Of a stretch of 64,000 nt of DNA, positions 44,143-53,877 are shown one piece after another. Positions within the stretch are counted from its first letter, which is position 1, and every line of letters begins with the position of its first letter. The DNA is from an uncultured Gammaproteobacteria bacterium (GTDB taxonomy: Bacteria; Pseudomonadota; Gammaproteobacteria; GCA-002705445; GCA-002716945), in NCBI GenBank assembly GCA_902559355.1, contig CACEHM010000002.1, positions 107,246-171,245 of the forward strand, written 5' to 3'. The notes beneath the pieces were generated by a model, which saw only the letters and a program-made list of their open reading frames with translations, ran no database searches and was not told the DNA's origin. A program made the position numbers and the translations under genes.

Positions 44143-45288
44143 ATGACTGATATATATGAACAAGCAAAAGATAAATTAGATAACTTTATAAAAAATGATA
44201 TTCTTACTTACTCTAAGAATAGGAACTATGATTATGGACCTAAAAATAGATCCAATGTATCTCATCTATCAAAATACATAACCCATCGTGTCATCAATGA
44301 ATATGATGTTATTAATTTAGCTTTATCAGAGTATTCTCTAACAAAAATAGAAAAATATGTTCAAGAAGTATTTTGGAGGGTTTATTGGAAAGGATGGCTA
44401 GAACATAGACCACAGGTATGGAGTGATTATTATGAATACTCAAACAACAATTCAAATAGTGAAGCCTATAAAAAGGCGATCGAAGGAACAACAGGAATTG
44501 TATGTTTTGATAATTGGGTAGAGGAATTAGTAAATGAAAACTACTTACATAATCATACAAGGATGTGGTTTGCAAGCATATGGATATTTACGTTAAATCT
44601 ACCATGGCAATTAGGCGCTAATTTTTTTATGAGACATTTACTGGATGGTGACAGCGCTTCGAATACTCTCAGCTGGAGATGGGTAGCGGGCCTTCAAACA
44701 ATTGGGAAACATTATTTAGCAACCGCGTCTAATATTAGTAAATTTACTAATAATGTTCATAAACCGCAAAACTTAAATGAAGATGCATTGCCACTCAATG
44801 AAAACAAAACCTATGACTTGATAGATATAAACTATTCTACTTTAGAACAAAGCAGTGATACGCTTCTAATAGCTGATAATAATCTTTCTTTGAAAAATCA
44901 TGAAGATATCTATTCAAAATACAAACATGTCTATTTGTTGTACCTTTCTAATGAATGTAGAAACATCGAGCTCAGTGAAAATGTATTGAATTTTAAACAT
45001 TCAATACTTCAAGATTTTTCTAATAAATATTCTAAATCACAAATAGTGAGTGGAAGTGATTTAAAAAAAGAGATGGATATAACTCAGAACATAGATGTTA
45101 TTTATCCATGTATTGGAGAAAATCATTCATTTTTAGAAAATAACAAAAATAATTGCAAATTAAATTATATCTATGGACAAGAGGATTTGTTCTGTTGGAA
45201 ATATGCAAAAAAGGGATTTTTCAATTTTAAAAAAAATATACCATTGATTATTGATAAAATTATCAAATCAAAAGATTTTTTTATCTAA
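44143..45288 (+). CDS. Photolyase/cryptochrome FAD-domain-like protein with a C-terminal alpha/beta-like region
   Basis: YGPKNRSNVSHLSKYITHRVI, VFWRVYWKGWLEHRP, YLHNHTRMWFASIWIFTLNLPWQLGANFFMRHLLDGDSASNTLSWRWVAG resemble photolyase FAD-domain motifs. Confidence 0.75.
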   Translation: MTDIYEQAKDKLDNFIKNDILTYSKNRNYDYGPKNRSNVSHLSKYITHRVINEYDVINLALSEYSLTKIEKYVQEVFWRVYWKGWLEHRPQVWSDYYEYSNNNSNSEAYKKAIEGTTGIVCFDNWVEELVNENYLHNHTRMWFASIWIFTLNLPWQLGANFFMRHLLDGDSASNTLSWRWVAGLQTIGKHYLATASNISKFTNNVHKPQNLNEDALPLNENKTYDLIDINYSTLEQSSDTLLIADNNLSLKNHEDIYSKYKHVYLLYLSNECRNIELSENVLNFKHSILQDFSNKYSKSQIVSGSDLKKEMDITQNIDVIYPCIGENHSFLENNKNNCKLNYIYGQEDLFCWKYAKKGFFNFKKNIPLIIDKIIKSKDFFI

Positions 45289-45303
45289 GCAAGAGCATAA
45301 ACT

Positions 45304-45771
45304 CTAAAAGCCTTTTTGTTTTGCAAAGGCAGCATAGTTCTTTTTACCAATTGCTATTTTTAGACTCATCTTGTAACTGGCTTTTTGATCATCTATACAA
45401 ATTACTTTGCTCCTAACTATATTTTGATCATCATAAATCCCAGTTAAGGTGTCAATATCTATGCTTAGTAGAATTTTATTTTGACTATCATCTAATCTTT
45501 TATAAATGTTAATCTTTTTATCCAAATTATAGCTTCTAAACACATCAATCTCGCCATCATGGTAGTCTACTACCAAATCTTTGTAGCCTCTGTCTATCCA
45601 CCATGAAACTATATGGACATGATCATCTAAGAATTTTAAGGAAAAATCTACAGTATTATTGGAAGTATCTGAAAAACTACATAGATACTCAGCAGTGGAT
45701 AGGTTTCTTTTATCGATATTAGAGCAATTACTCAATAAGATTATAGAAAAGAAAATTAAAAAGATTTTCAT
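45304..45771 (-). CDS. Hypothetical lipoprotein
   Basis: MKIFLIFFSIILLSNCSN lipobox-like signal; no recognised domain. Confidence 0.6.
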   Translation of the reverse strand: MKIFLIFFSIILLSNCSNIDKRNLSTAEYLCSFSDTSNNTVDFSLKFLDDHVHIVSWWIDRGYKDLVVDYHDGEIDVFRSYNLDKKINIYKRLDDSQNKILLSIDIDTLTGIYDDQNIVRSKVICIDDQKASYKMSLKIAIGKKNYAAFAKQKGF

Positions 45772-45777
45772 TAGTTA

Positions 45778-45939
45778 TTATTTCAACATCAAGGTAAGGA
45801 TAATACCCGTAAACATTACTATAGATAAAGAAGCAAGAACGGGTAATTTTTTCATTATACCTTTTCTCCAGAAATCAGGCTCTTTTCGCCATGTATCTGT
45901 GTCTTTCCAAAATGCTGAATCTTTTTTATTTTCTGTCAT
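45778..45939 (-). CDS. Small single-TM protein, 53 aa (not in ORF track)
   Basis: Reverse-strand read MTENKKDSAFWKDTDTWRKEPDFWRKGIMKKLPVLASLSIVMFTGIILTLMLK, clean ATG to TAA. Confidence 0.5.
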   Translation of the reverse strand: MTENKKDSAFWKDTDTWRKEPDFWRKGIMKKLPVLASLSIVMFTGIILTLMLK

Positions 45940-46013
45940 AATTTTAATTATTTATATTATCATATTATTTTTTTAAAACTTAAGCTCAGATAAATTTATT
46001 GCTAATATGTCAT

Positions 46014-47195
46014 ATGTCAAATAAATATGATGTCATCATTATTGGTGCTGGTGCTGCAGGGATGATGTGTGCCATTGAATCTGGTAAACGTGGAAAATCT
46101 GTCTTACTGGTAGATCATGCTGCTAAAATTGCAGAGAAAATAAGAATATCAGGTGGCGGCAGATGTAATTTCACAAACATAAATACAAACCCTAAAAACT
46201 TTATTTCACAAAATCCTAATTTCTCAATTTCTGCACTAAATCAGTACACACCAGATGATTTCATAGAACTCATTAAAAAACATAATATTGCTTATCATGA
46301 GAAAACCCTTGGACAGCTTTTTTGTGATCATAAATCTCAGTTAATTATAGACATGCTATTATCCGAGTGTAACCAAGTTAATGTTAAAATTAAAAAATGT
46401 TTTGTTGTAGATAAAGTTGAAAAAGTAAATGATGACTATATTGTCATCAACAATAATGATAAGTATTTTTCTAAATCACTTGTGATTGCTTCAGGAGGTC
46501 TTTCAATTCCAAAAATTGGAGCTACTGATTTTGGATATAAAATAGCCAGTCAATTCAATTTAAATATTGTTGAAACACAACCAGCATTAGTTCCATTAAC
46601 TTTCACAGATGAAATATTATCGTTATGCAACGAATTAAGCGGATTATCACTTAATGCAAATATTTCTCAAGGGAATATATCTTTTGAAGAGGGAATGTTA
46701 TTCACACATAGAGGGCTGAGCGGTCCCTCAATACTGCAGATATCGTCATATTGGTCGCAAGGCGATAGTATAAACATTAATTTATGCCCACGTGATAATC
46801 TAGGTGAAATTCTTCAAGATAAAAAAAATACTAAACCAAAACAAAATATCATTAGTATTTTATGTGAGTTTCTTCCAAAAAGATTAGCGATGATTATTTG
46901 TGATAAAAATAAATTTAAAGGGAATATTTCTGAATTATCAAAACAATCATTAGATAAAATTAATAATATTATAAACAGCTGGCATGTAACCCCAAAAGGA
47001 TCAGAAGGTTACCGTACTGCTGAAGTCACAAGAGGTGGTGTTGATACTGATGAAATATCATCAAAAACTATGATGTGCAGGAATCACCCTGGACTATTTT
47101 TTATAGGTGAGGTTGTGGACGTTACAGGCCATCTTGGTGGATATAACTTCCAATGGGCATGGTCATCTGGATTTGTAGCAGGCCAATATACTTAG
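46014..47195 (+). CDS. HI0933/YhiN-family FAD-dependent oxidoreductase
   Basis: VIIIGAGAAGMMCAIESGKRGKSVLLVD, ISGGGRCNFTN, C-terminal GEVVDVTGHLGGYNFQWAWSSGFVAG. Confidence 0.88.
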   Translation: MSNKYDVIIIGAGAAGMMCAIESGKRGKSVLLVDHAAKIAEKIRISGGGRCNFTNINTNPKNFISQNPNFSISALNQYTPDDFIELIKKHNIAYHEKTLGQLFCDHKSQLIIDMLLSECNQVNVKIKKCFVVDKVEKVNDDYIVINNNDKYFSKSLVIASGGLSIPKIGATDFGYKIASQFNLNIVETQPALVPLTFTDEILSLCNELSGLSLNANISQGNISFEEGMLFTHRGLSGPSILQISSYWSQGDSININLCPRDNLGEILQDKKNTKPKQNIISILCEFLPKRLAMIICDKNKFKGNISELSKQSLDKINNIINSWHVTPKGSEGYRTAEVTRGGVDTDEISSKTMMCRNHPGLFFIGEVVDVTGHLGGYNFQWAWSSGFVAGQYT

Positions 47196-47216
47196 CCAAA
47201 AATAGATAAATATTGC

Positions 47217-47519
47217 TTAGTTATCACCTTCTTTAACAAATATCCCATCTATCATCTTGCCTTTACGATTTTTTATGTCCGCGTAAGCAACTTTTAAGCA
47301 ATCTTTCATTGTTAAGTTATTTCTTACCATAATATTAATCAAAACCACCATCATATCTCCAACATCATCACGAATATCTTTCCCTTTACATAAGCTATCT
47401 GATAATTCACCAGCCTCTTGAATCAATTTAAGATATTGATCTTTATCTGTACTGCCTTCTATTAGATTTCTATCCCTGTGCCATTGTCCAATTAATTCTT
47501 CATAATTTGATTCTGTCAT
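47217..47519 (-). CDS. MazG-like nucleotide pyrophosphohydrolase
   Basis: QEAGELSDSLCKG and DDVGDMMVVLINI metal-binding EExxE/ExxD-like pattern. Confidence 0.7.
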   Translation of the reverse strand: MTESNYEELIGQWHRDRNLIEGSTDKDQYLKLIQEAGELSDSLCKGKDIRDDVGDMMVVLINIMVRNNLTMKDCLKVAYADIKNRKGKMIDGIFVKEGDN

Positions 47520-47596
47520 TATCGCTCTCTGATTTATCTTTTAATATTTATAACTATTTAAACTAAAGTTTACAATAATAACTTTTATTCTTCTGC

Positions 47597-48046
47597 TTAT
47601 ATAATCGGCGAAGAATGATGAATCTTGATTTTTAGACCAGTCTCACTAGACTTTAATACAAAAGTAAACGCTACTCTCATAGATTCATCTGAATTGACTA
47701 ATTTGAAATCTAGGATACCCATAATTGCAATAAGATCCTTCTCTATGACTGTATTTGTCTCATTAATATTTATACTTTCATATGCTTTTAAAGCAAAACC
47801 AGTATCTTCTGAATATTTACCACCTATGAAATAAGAAAGGGCTTCATCAGTTGAATTCCTAAATATAGTTTTATTAGTTAATGTAGGTTTGAACAAAACT
47901 CGCTCTTCATCAAATAGATAATGTTTATTGATAAATTCAAGCGCTATAGCCTTATAATCATCATTTTTTTCATAAGCAGTTCGAATCATTGAAAGACCAT
48001 CTGCCCATGATGTAACAAACTCTAATAAATCTTGTTTTGTTGGCAT
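47597..48046 (-). CDS. SnoaL/NTF2-like fold protein
   Basis: Length and C-terminal VAFTFVLKSSETGLKIKIHHSSPI typical of NTF2-like proteins. Confidence 0.5.
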   Translation of the reverse strand: MPTKQDLLEFVTSWADGLSMIRTAYEKNDDYKAIALEFINKHYLFDEERVLFKPTLTNKTIFRNSTDEALSYFIGGKYSEDTGFALKAYESININETNTVIEKDLIAIMGILDFKLVNSDESMRVAFTFVLKSSETGLKIKIHHSSPII

Positions 48047-48115
48047 AATTATTAATCTCAATACTCTAAGTACTAACTATTAAAGCATTTTATTGATTCT
48101 TTGTATTGTCAAAAT

Positions 48116-48277
48116 TTATTTTATTAAAATCATAGTAAATAAATAAATCACTCCAATAACGAAGGTAAATGAAACAGCACCAGCAAGTAAATAGCTAGTT
48201 CCTTTATTTAAATACTTATTATTCAATAAAGCAACAGCACTTATAAATATTAAAATTAAAATAAAAGCTAGAGCCAT
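48116..48277 (-). CDS. Small two-TM protein, 53 aa (not in ORF track)
   Basis: Reverse-strand read MALAFILILIFISAVALLNNKYLNKGTSYLLAGAVSFTFVIGVIYLFTMILIK. Confidence 0.45.
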   Translation of the reverse strand: MALAFILILIFISAVALLNNKYLNKGTSYLLAGAVSFTFVIGVIYLFTMILIK

Positions 48278-48282
48278 AAGTA

Positions 48283-48651
48283 TTAAAAAGTATATTTAGT
48301 GTTTATTACAATCCAGTTAAGGTCCCTTCCAACTGATTTCATTTTACTACGATAGTTAACATTTAGCTTGAGAGAATTAAAAAACGTCTTAGTAACACCA
48401 AATCTCAGATAATCATATGAAGCACCGGAGCCAATTGGTGTTCCCTCATTAATATCTTCGCCAAAACCTACTTCACCAAATAGTCTATATTTATCCAAAA
48501 CGACGCTTTTTCCTACTTTGATATGATGTGATGTTTTATAGTAGCTTGAGTCACTGAACCATAGTTCTTGTCTTGTTGCTATATAACTATCAGCACTTAG
48601 ATTTGATACTGAGACTATAAGCAAGAAAAAAATATATAATATATTACGCAT
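48283..48651 (-). CDS. Secreted/outer-membrane beta-strand-rich protein
   Basis: Signal peptide MRNILYIFFLLIVSVSNLSA; alternating strands ending NTKYTF (terminal Phe). Confidence 0.5.
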   Translation of the reverse strand: MRNILYIFFLLIVSVSNLSADSYIATRQELWFSDSSYYKTSHHIKVGKSVVLDKYRLFGEVGFGEDINEGTPIGSGASYDYLRFGVTKTFFNSLKLNVNYRSKMKSVGRDLNWIVINTKYTF

Positions 48652-48662
48652 TTATTTCTCCT

Positions 48663-49745
48663 TTAATATTTACTTAGTTGCCATAGGCTTGCACTGCCAC
48701 TTGAATTTATTAAGAATATTTCACCTTTACTATTGATTTCTATATCTCTTATTCTTCCAATGTCATCTTCAAATACGATATGCTCTTTTTTCACATTATT
48801 ATTTTCAAATTCCAATCTGTAAAGAGTCCTAAATTTTAATGATGTTACTAATACGTCTCCATTCCATTCAGAAAAATCATCTCCTTTGTATATAGCGATA
48901 TTACTAACTGCAATGGAAGGCGTCCAAGTCCATATTGGTTTTGTGAATCCTGGTTCCCATGCATTTCCATTTCCTATCTTCGTACCTATATAATTTTTTC
49001 CTCCCCATCCAATAATTTTCCAACCATAATTTTCTCCGAATTTTACTTCACCAAAAAAATCACCGCCTTTTGCTCCATGGTTTGATATATACACTTTCTT
49101 ATCGAAAGGCGAAACATACATCCCTTGAGGATTTCTCACACCAATTTGATAGACCTCTGGAAGCCACGTAGGCTTGTCTATAAATTTTGGATTGTCTTTG
49201 GGTATCGATCCATCTAAGTTTATTCTTATTATGCTTCCTGGATGATTAGTTATGTCTTGTGCAATCATACCTTTGCCTCGTTCACCCACTGATGCAAAAA
49301 GATGTTTATCTTTTATAACAATCCGAGAGCCAAAATGGTATCCGCTGTTAATTGGAGGTTCTGCTTGAAATATATTTTGAAAGTCTATTTTATTTTCGTT
49401 ATATAACCCTCTGGCAATAGAAGTAGATGAATTTCCACTCTCTCTATCTTCAGAATAGCTTACGTATACATAACCATCTTTATAGAGAATGTCTAAGAGA
49501 CCCCCTTGTCCATAATAATAAAAATCAAGATTATGTTCGATAGTATGTTTATTGCCACTATTCATATCGATGCGAACTATGTCACCGGTTTTCTCTGTTA
49601 CAAGTAGAGTCTGATCATCAACAAAAGACATTCCCCATGGCTCACTAAGCTCACTAGTAATTTTTAAAACCTTAAATTTTTCGTTTGAGGAAACTCCAGT
49701 ACTAAAGTATACGAGAGTCAAGAAAAAAAATATTAATCTAATCAT
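48663..49745 (-). CDS. PQQ-dependent (glucose/sorbosone-type) sugar dehydrogenase
   Basis: Signal peptide; EPWGMSFVDDQTLLVTEKTGDIVRID, GGLLDI, RIVIKDKHLFASVGERG, QIGVRNPQGM motifs. Confidence 0.85.
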   Translation of the reverse strand: MIRLIFFFLTLVYFSTGVSSNEKFKVLKITSELSEPWGMSFVDDQTLLVTEKTGDIVRIDMNSGNKHTIEHNLDFYYYGQGGLLDILYKDGYVYVSYSEDRESGNSSTSIARGLYNENKIDFQNIFQAEPPINSGYHFGSRIVIKDKHLFASVGERGKGMIAQDITNHPGSIIRINLDGSIPKDNPKFIDKPTWLPEVYQIGVRNPQGMYVSPFDKKVYISNHGAKGGDFFGEVKFGENYGWKIIGWGGKNYIGTKIGNGNAWEPGFTKPIWTWTPSIAVSNIAIYKGDDFSEWNGDVLVTSLKFRTLYRLEFENNNVKKEHIVFEDDIGRIRDIEINSKGEIFLINSSGSASLWQLSKY

Positions 49746-49817
49746 GTATATAATTATATAGAATCATACTATTCAACTAATATTATAACTCTCTCGTTGG
49801 GTATATATTTCATAGTA

Positions 49818-50666
49818 TTATTTTAACCTATTACCAAGTATTAACAGTTCTTTTATTTTTTTTCTTTTTGATGCTACTGAGTTTATGTTTCTACTAGCAT
49901 CGATACGGATTATTTTGAAACCTCTATAAAGATCTTTAACTATTTTCGTATTACTGTTGGACGCTATGACATAGGCTCCTTTTGAATCAGCTAATTTGAA
50001 ATGATCTGCCAGGTTTTTTTGTTGTTCTAGACCAAACTTTACAGAGTAATCTGTAAAATATGATGTTTCATTTAGAGGAACATATGGCGGGTCAAAATAT
50101 ACTAAATCATTTCTCTTAATTATGACTTCCTTATAATCTTTTGATGTAATATTTCTGTTTGGCGGCAATACTTTAGACAGTTGTAATATTTGCTCTGGTT
50201 TTATAAATGAAGCATTGGCATACCGACCTACAGGTACATTAAATTCACCTTTACTATTTACTCTGTAAAGTCCATTGAAACAAGTTTTATTCAACAGCAT
50301 CAGTAAGGAGCTTCTCGTTAGTGAAGAAATATTTTTATCTCTAGAATTATATAAATCTCTCATCCTATAGTAATCTTTTTCACCTTTATAATTTCGCAAT
50401 AATATTTCATATTCTTTTATTAAAGAACTACTTTTACTTTTGATATGTTTATATAGCTGTATAAGATCTTTATTAGCGTCATTGATATATAAATCTCTTT
50501 TTTCAATATTAAATTTATTTATAATGTTAAAAAATACTGCTCCTCCGCCAAAAAAAGGTTCAATATATCTATCGAATTTTAAGTTGATGTAATATTTTTC
50601 AATTATTTTGTTAAGTGAATATTTTCCACCAGCCCATTTAAGCAACGGTTTATTCTTAATAATCAT
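49818..50666 (-). CDS. Dam-family (D12 class) DNA adenine methyltransferase
   Basis: PLLKWAGGKYSL, YIEPFFGGGAVFF, DLVYFDPPYVPL (DPPY) motifs. Confidence 0.92.
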   Translation of the reverse strand: MIIKNKPLLKWAGGKYSLNKIIEKYYINLKFDRYIEPFFGGGAVFFNIINKFNIEKRDLYINDANKDLIQLYKHIKSKSSSLIKEYEILLRNYKGEKDYYRMRDLYNSRDKNISSLTRSSLLMLLNKTCFNGLYRVNSKGEFNVPVGRYANASFIKPEQILQLSKVLPPNRNITSKDYKEVIIKRNDLVYFDPPYVPLNETSYFTDYSVKFGLEQQKNLADHFKLADSKGAYVIASNSNTKIVKDLYRGFKIIRIDASRNINSVASKRKKIKELLILGNRLK

Positions 50667-50671
50667 TTGAT

Positions 50672-51496
50672 TTAAAATTTATGCTCTCTTCTGTGCCAAC
50701 CAAGATATTTAGCATGATGCTCTTGAAATTTAATTCGTTGCTTTTCATTAATACCTAATTTATTTAATAAAACTTTATCTATCTCATTAGATAAAAGTAC
50801 CTTACCATCGTCTGTAAAGGATACATATCCAAGCTCAAAAACTAAATCAATATTTGGGGACAATAGGATTCCATTAAATTCGTCAAATGCTTCAGAAGGA
50901 TTACATTTTGCGAATGGTTTTATATGTGCCCCAATCAAGAGCTTGATATCACTGATTTGTGTTATTGGACACTCATTATTCCAAATAATTTTAAGTTTTT
51001 CTTTAAAATACTTTTGATATTTAGAATTTCTTACGTTATGTTCTTGACGAACCCTGAGCTGATCTTCAAATTTTTTATTATCACCATAGACTTCTTTTTT
51101 CAATTCCCCATATGATCCTTTAGATATAGATAGCTCATAAAATTTGTTCCTTTTTTTATTGAACCATATTTTATAATTCAGGTCTCTGATTTCAGATTTA
51201 TCAACTATTTCACATTCTGGATAGTCTTTCTTAATCTGTTCATGTAGATCATCAGTAAACCTAATTCTGTATAAAGGGGTTTTTCTTGTACCATCATCAT
51301 TTTCTTTTTTAAATGTATTTGCTTTATAAATCTCTCCTGAATAATAAATATCTAGATCAACTGGAATCTCTGGCTTGCAAGGAAAAAACCCTTCTTCCAT
51401 TGAAGGATAAGGTGCTACAGTGGTGCGATCAACAAAGAAGCTTTTATCTAGGTCTTTAGTCCAATAATTTTCTATTCTTTTCCAGGAACTCGCCAT
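50672..51496 (-). CDS. HNH endonuclease, probable restriction partner
   Basis: NECPITQISDIKLLIGAHIKPFAKCNPSEAFDEFNGILLSPNIDLVFELG resembles HNH_2-type domains; adjacent to the methylase. Confidence 0.8.
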   Translation of the reverse strand: MASSWKRIENYWTKDLDKSFFVDRTTVAPYPSMEEGFFPCKPEIPVDLDIYYSGEIYKANTFKKENDDGTRKTPLYRIRFTDDLHEQIKKDYPECEIVDKSEIRDLNYKIWFNKKRNKFYELSISKGSYGELKKEVYGDNKKFEDQLRVRQEHNVRNSKYQKYFKEKLKIIWNNECPITQISDIKLLIGAHIKPFAKCNPSEAFDEFNGILLSPNIDLVFELGYVSFTDDGKVLLSNEIDKVLLNKLGINEKQRIKFQEHHAKYLGWHRREHKF

Positions 51497-51500
51497 GATA

Positions 51501-51526
51501 GTTATGTAAATATAACATTATATGTT
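51501..51526. promoter_or_regulatory. Overlapping palindromes in the divergent promoter region
   Basis: GTTAT-GTAAAT-ATAAC (51501-51516) and AACAT-TAT-ATGTT (51514-51526). Confidence 0.4.
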
Positions 51527-51629
51527 CACTAGAGTAACTTTAATATATATGGTGGCGATATCTATCTAATATTACATAAGGATAATACTTCTCCTTGTAG
51601 GATAGTTTAAAATAGTTAAAATAAAGATT

Positions 51630-53861
51630 ATGTCTCTAAGAAATCTTGTAAGCCTAGGTAAGTTTGAAGATAGATATAATGTTGATTCAGGTGAGGAAGT
51701 TAAAAAAGTACTAGATAACTTTTTTATTCCTGCGTTAAGTAATTCTCATACATATGATCGTCAGGCTGGCTATTTCAGCTCCGCTATATTTTCTATTACA
51801 TATCAAGCGTTGCCTAAATTTATAAAAAATGGCGGCAAAATGCGCATAATATGCAATGAATTTCTCACCAAAGAGGATATCGCTGCAGGTAAAGATATTT
51901 CGAGTCAGGAACAATTTAATGAAGAACTTCATTATCTGTTAGAAAATTTTCAACACCATAAGAGAACACAACTCCTTTGTTCCCTCATAAAGCAGGGTGT
52001 ATTGGAAATGAAAATTTGCTGGAAACATCAACCCGGATTATTTCATGAAAAAACAGGAATATTTCGTGATAATGAGGGCACTACCGTAACCTTCAATGGC
52101 GGAGTGAATGAATCTTTGGGTGGATGGCTCAGTAATTATGACTCAATGACGCTAGAACAATCTGGCGGAACAGGAAGAAAAAATGTTATTGAAGATCAAA
52201 TCAGAGATTTCGATAATTTATGGAAAAATTCACATGATGTGTGGCAGTGTGTCTCTTTGGATAAAGCGATAAAGAATAATATTATAAAAAATGCATTTGA
52301 TGCTAAAGATTTTGATAGAGAATTGGATGAAATCATTCGTATAGAGGACTCTCTCAAAGATATCTTAGCTAAAAATAACACATTAACTTTTGAAGACATT
52401 AAATCAATTCATAGATCAAGCAAAGATGCATCACCACTCGACGGAGTTACACTAATGGATCATCAAAAACTAGCTATCAATTCTTGGAGAGCTAATGATA
52501 ATAAGGCAATTCTTAAATACTGTACTGGAGCTGGAAAAACAATGATTGCAATGTTTGCAATACGTGAGATGTTAGCGAAAAATAAAAAACCATTAATAAT
52601 TCTTGATGGTCTTACTCTTAGAAAACAATGGGAAATAGAAATTAGAAAGTTTGTGACAAATAATGTATTTATTGCCCAAGGGAAAAATATTACAGAACAG
52701 TTGTCGGCTGTATCAAAAGATGATGGAAAAGATATAGTCATTCTAGTATGTGAACAGTCTGCAAAAACGCAAAACTTTCTCAATAATTTTACAATCGGCG
52801 AACATATATTTTTAGTGGCTGATGAATGTCATTGTTTATGGGCTGACGGTGCTAATAGAATCATTCAACAAAGTTGGAACAACTGTCCACGCTTAGGATT
52901 AAGCGCTACTCCTGAGAATACCTCATTTGAACAGCTCGATAGAAAACAACCAAGTAAGATTGATGTCGTTGAATTTTTTGGCGGTAAGAAAATGCCTGAT
53001 AATACTTACAAATTTACTGAAGTATTTACGATTAGGCAAGCCATTGCTGCCAAGCCTCCCGTCCTTACAAAATATTTCTATTATCCCATATCTGTGAATT
53101 TGACAGATACTGAAATGAGAGAGTATATGTCATTAACAAAAAAATATCACAACTTCCTTCATCAGCATGATGAGAATAATAAAGAAGATTTAGAAAGACT
53201 TAAACGTTATTTGATAGCAAGAGCACGAATTATTAAAAATGCCGAAAATAAACAATATAAATGTAAAGAAATTATAACTAGTAAAGCTTATAAAACACAT
53301 ATTATTAACCCAGAACGACAATCATGGTTAATTTATGTGGGTGCTGGCCAAGGTATTGACAAAGACGATGATAGAAGACAGATAGAGACTTATAGGGAAC
53401 TTATAAATCAGTCTATGCCAGGTGTGAATGTAATTGCGTATTTCAGTGATAAAGTAAAAAGTAAAGATAGGAAGAAAACCTTAGATGATTTTAAAAATAC
53501 GCAAGGCATTTTAATAGGCTGTCAAATGTTAGATCAAGGAATAGATATACCTCAACTATCTATGGGAATTATTCTAGCATCTTCTAAAAATGAAAGGACA
53601 TTTATTCAACGTAGAGGTAGACTTCTTCGCATAGATAGAAGTAACAGGTTGCATAAAAAAAAACATGCTGTAATTTTTGATATAATCGTTGTGCCTAATT
53701 TCAAATCATATAATGATGATTCAGAAGAACAAGATTTTCTTAAAATGGTTGAGGGAGAATGTCACCGAGCAATGCAATTTGCAGCAGATGCTGAAAACGA
53801 TGTTGAAAGTTTAAATGAATTAGACATAATAAGAAATAAACTTAGGGCTAGAGTCTCATAA
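51630..53861 (+). CDS. PLD-like nuclease domain fused to SF2 (DEAD/DEAH-like) helicase
   Basis: PLD-like FHEKTGIFRD...TFNGGVNES; Walker A YCTGAGKTMIA; VADECHCL; LGLSATPE; QMLDQGIDIPQLSMGIILASSKNERTFIQRRGRLLR. Confidence 0.88.
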   Translation: MSLRNLVSLGKFEDRYNVDSGEEVKKVLDNFFIPALSNSHTYDRQAGYFSSAIFSITYQALPKFIKNGGKMRIICNEFLTKEDIAAGKDISSQEQFNEELHYLLENFQHHKRTQLLCSLIKQGVLEMKICWKHQPGLFHEKTGIFRDNEGTTVTFNGGVNESLGGWLSNYDSMTLEQSGGTGRKNVIEDQIRDFDNLWKNSHDVWQCVSLDKAIKNNIIKNAFDAKDFDRELDEIIRIEDSLKDILAKNNTLTFEDIKSIHRSSKDASPLDGVTLMDHQKLAINSWRANDNKAILKYCTGAGKTMIAMFAIREMLAKNKKPLIILDGLTLRKQWEIEIRKFVTNNVFIAQGKNITEQLSAVSKDDGKDIVILVCEQSAKTQNFLNNFTIGEHIFLVADECHCLWADGANRIIQQSWNNCPRLGLSATPENTSFEQLDRKQPSKIDVVEFFGGKKMPDNTYKFTEVFTIRQAIAAKPPVLTKYFYYPISVNLTDTEMREYMSLTKKYHNFLHQHDENNKEDLERLKRYLIARARIIKNAENKQYKCKEIITSKAYKTHIINPERQSWLIYVGAGQGIDKDDDRRQIETYRELINQSMPGVNVIAYFSDKVKSKDRKKTLDDFKNTQGILIGCQMLDQGIDIPQLSMGIILASSKNERTFIQRRGRLLRIDRSNRLHKKKHAVIFDIIVVPNFKSYNDDSEEQDFLKMVEGECHRAMQFAADAENDVESLNELDIIRNKLRARVS

Positions 53862-53877
53862 TGGATCGTCAAAGAAA

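Noticed and set aside
49746-49817. Possible att direct repeat matching the tRNA-Arg 3' end at the left island edge
   Set aside because: No copy of CTCCCCGCCCGGACTCGAACC was found here; left boundary remains undefined.
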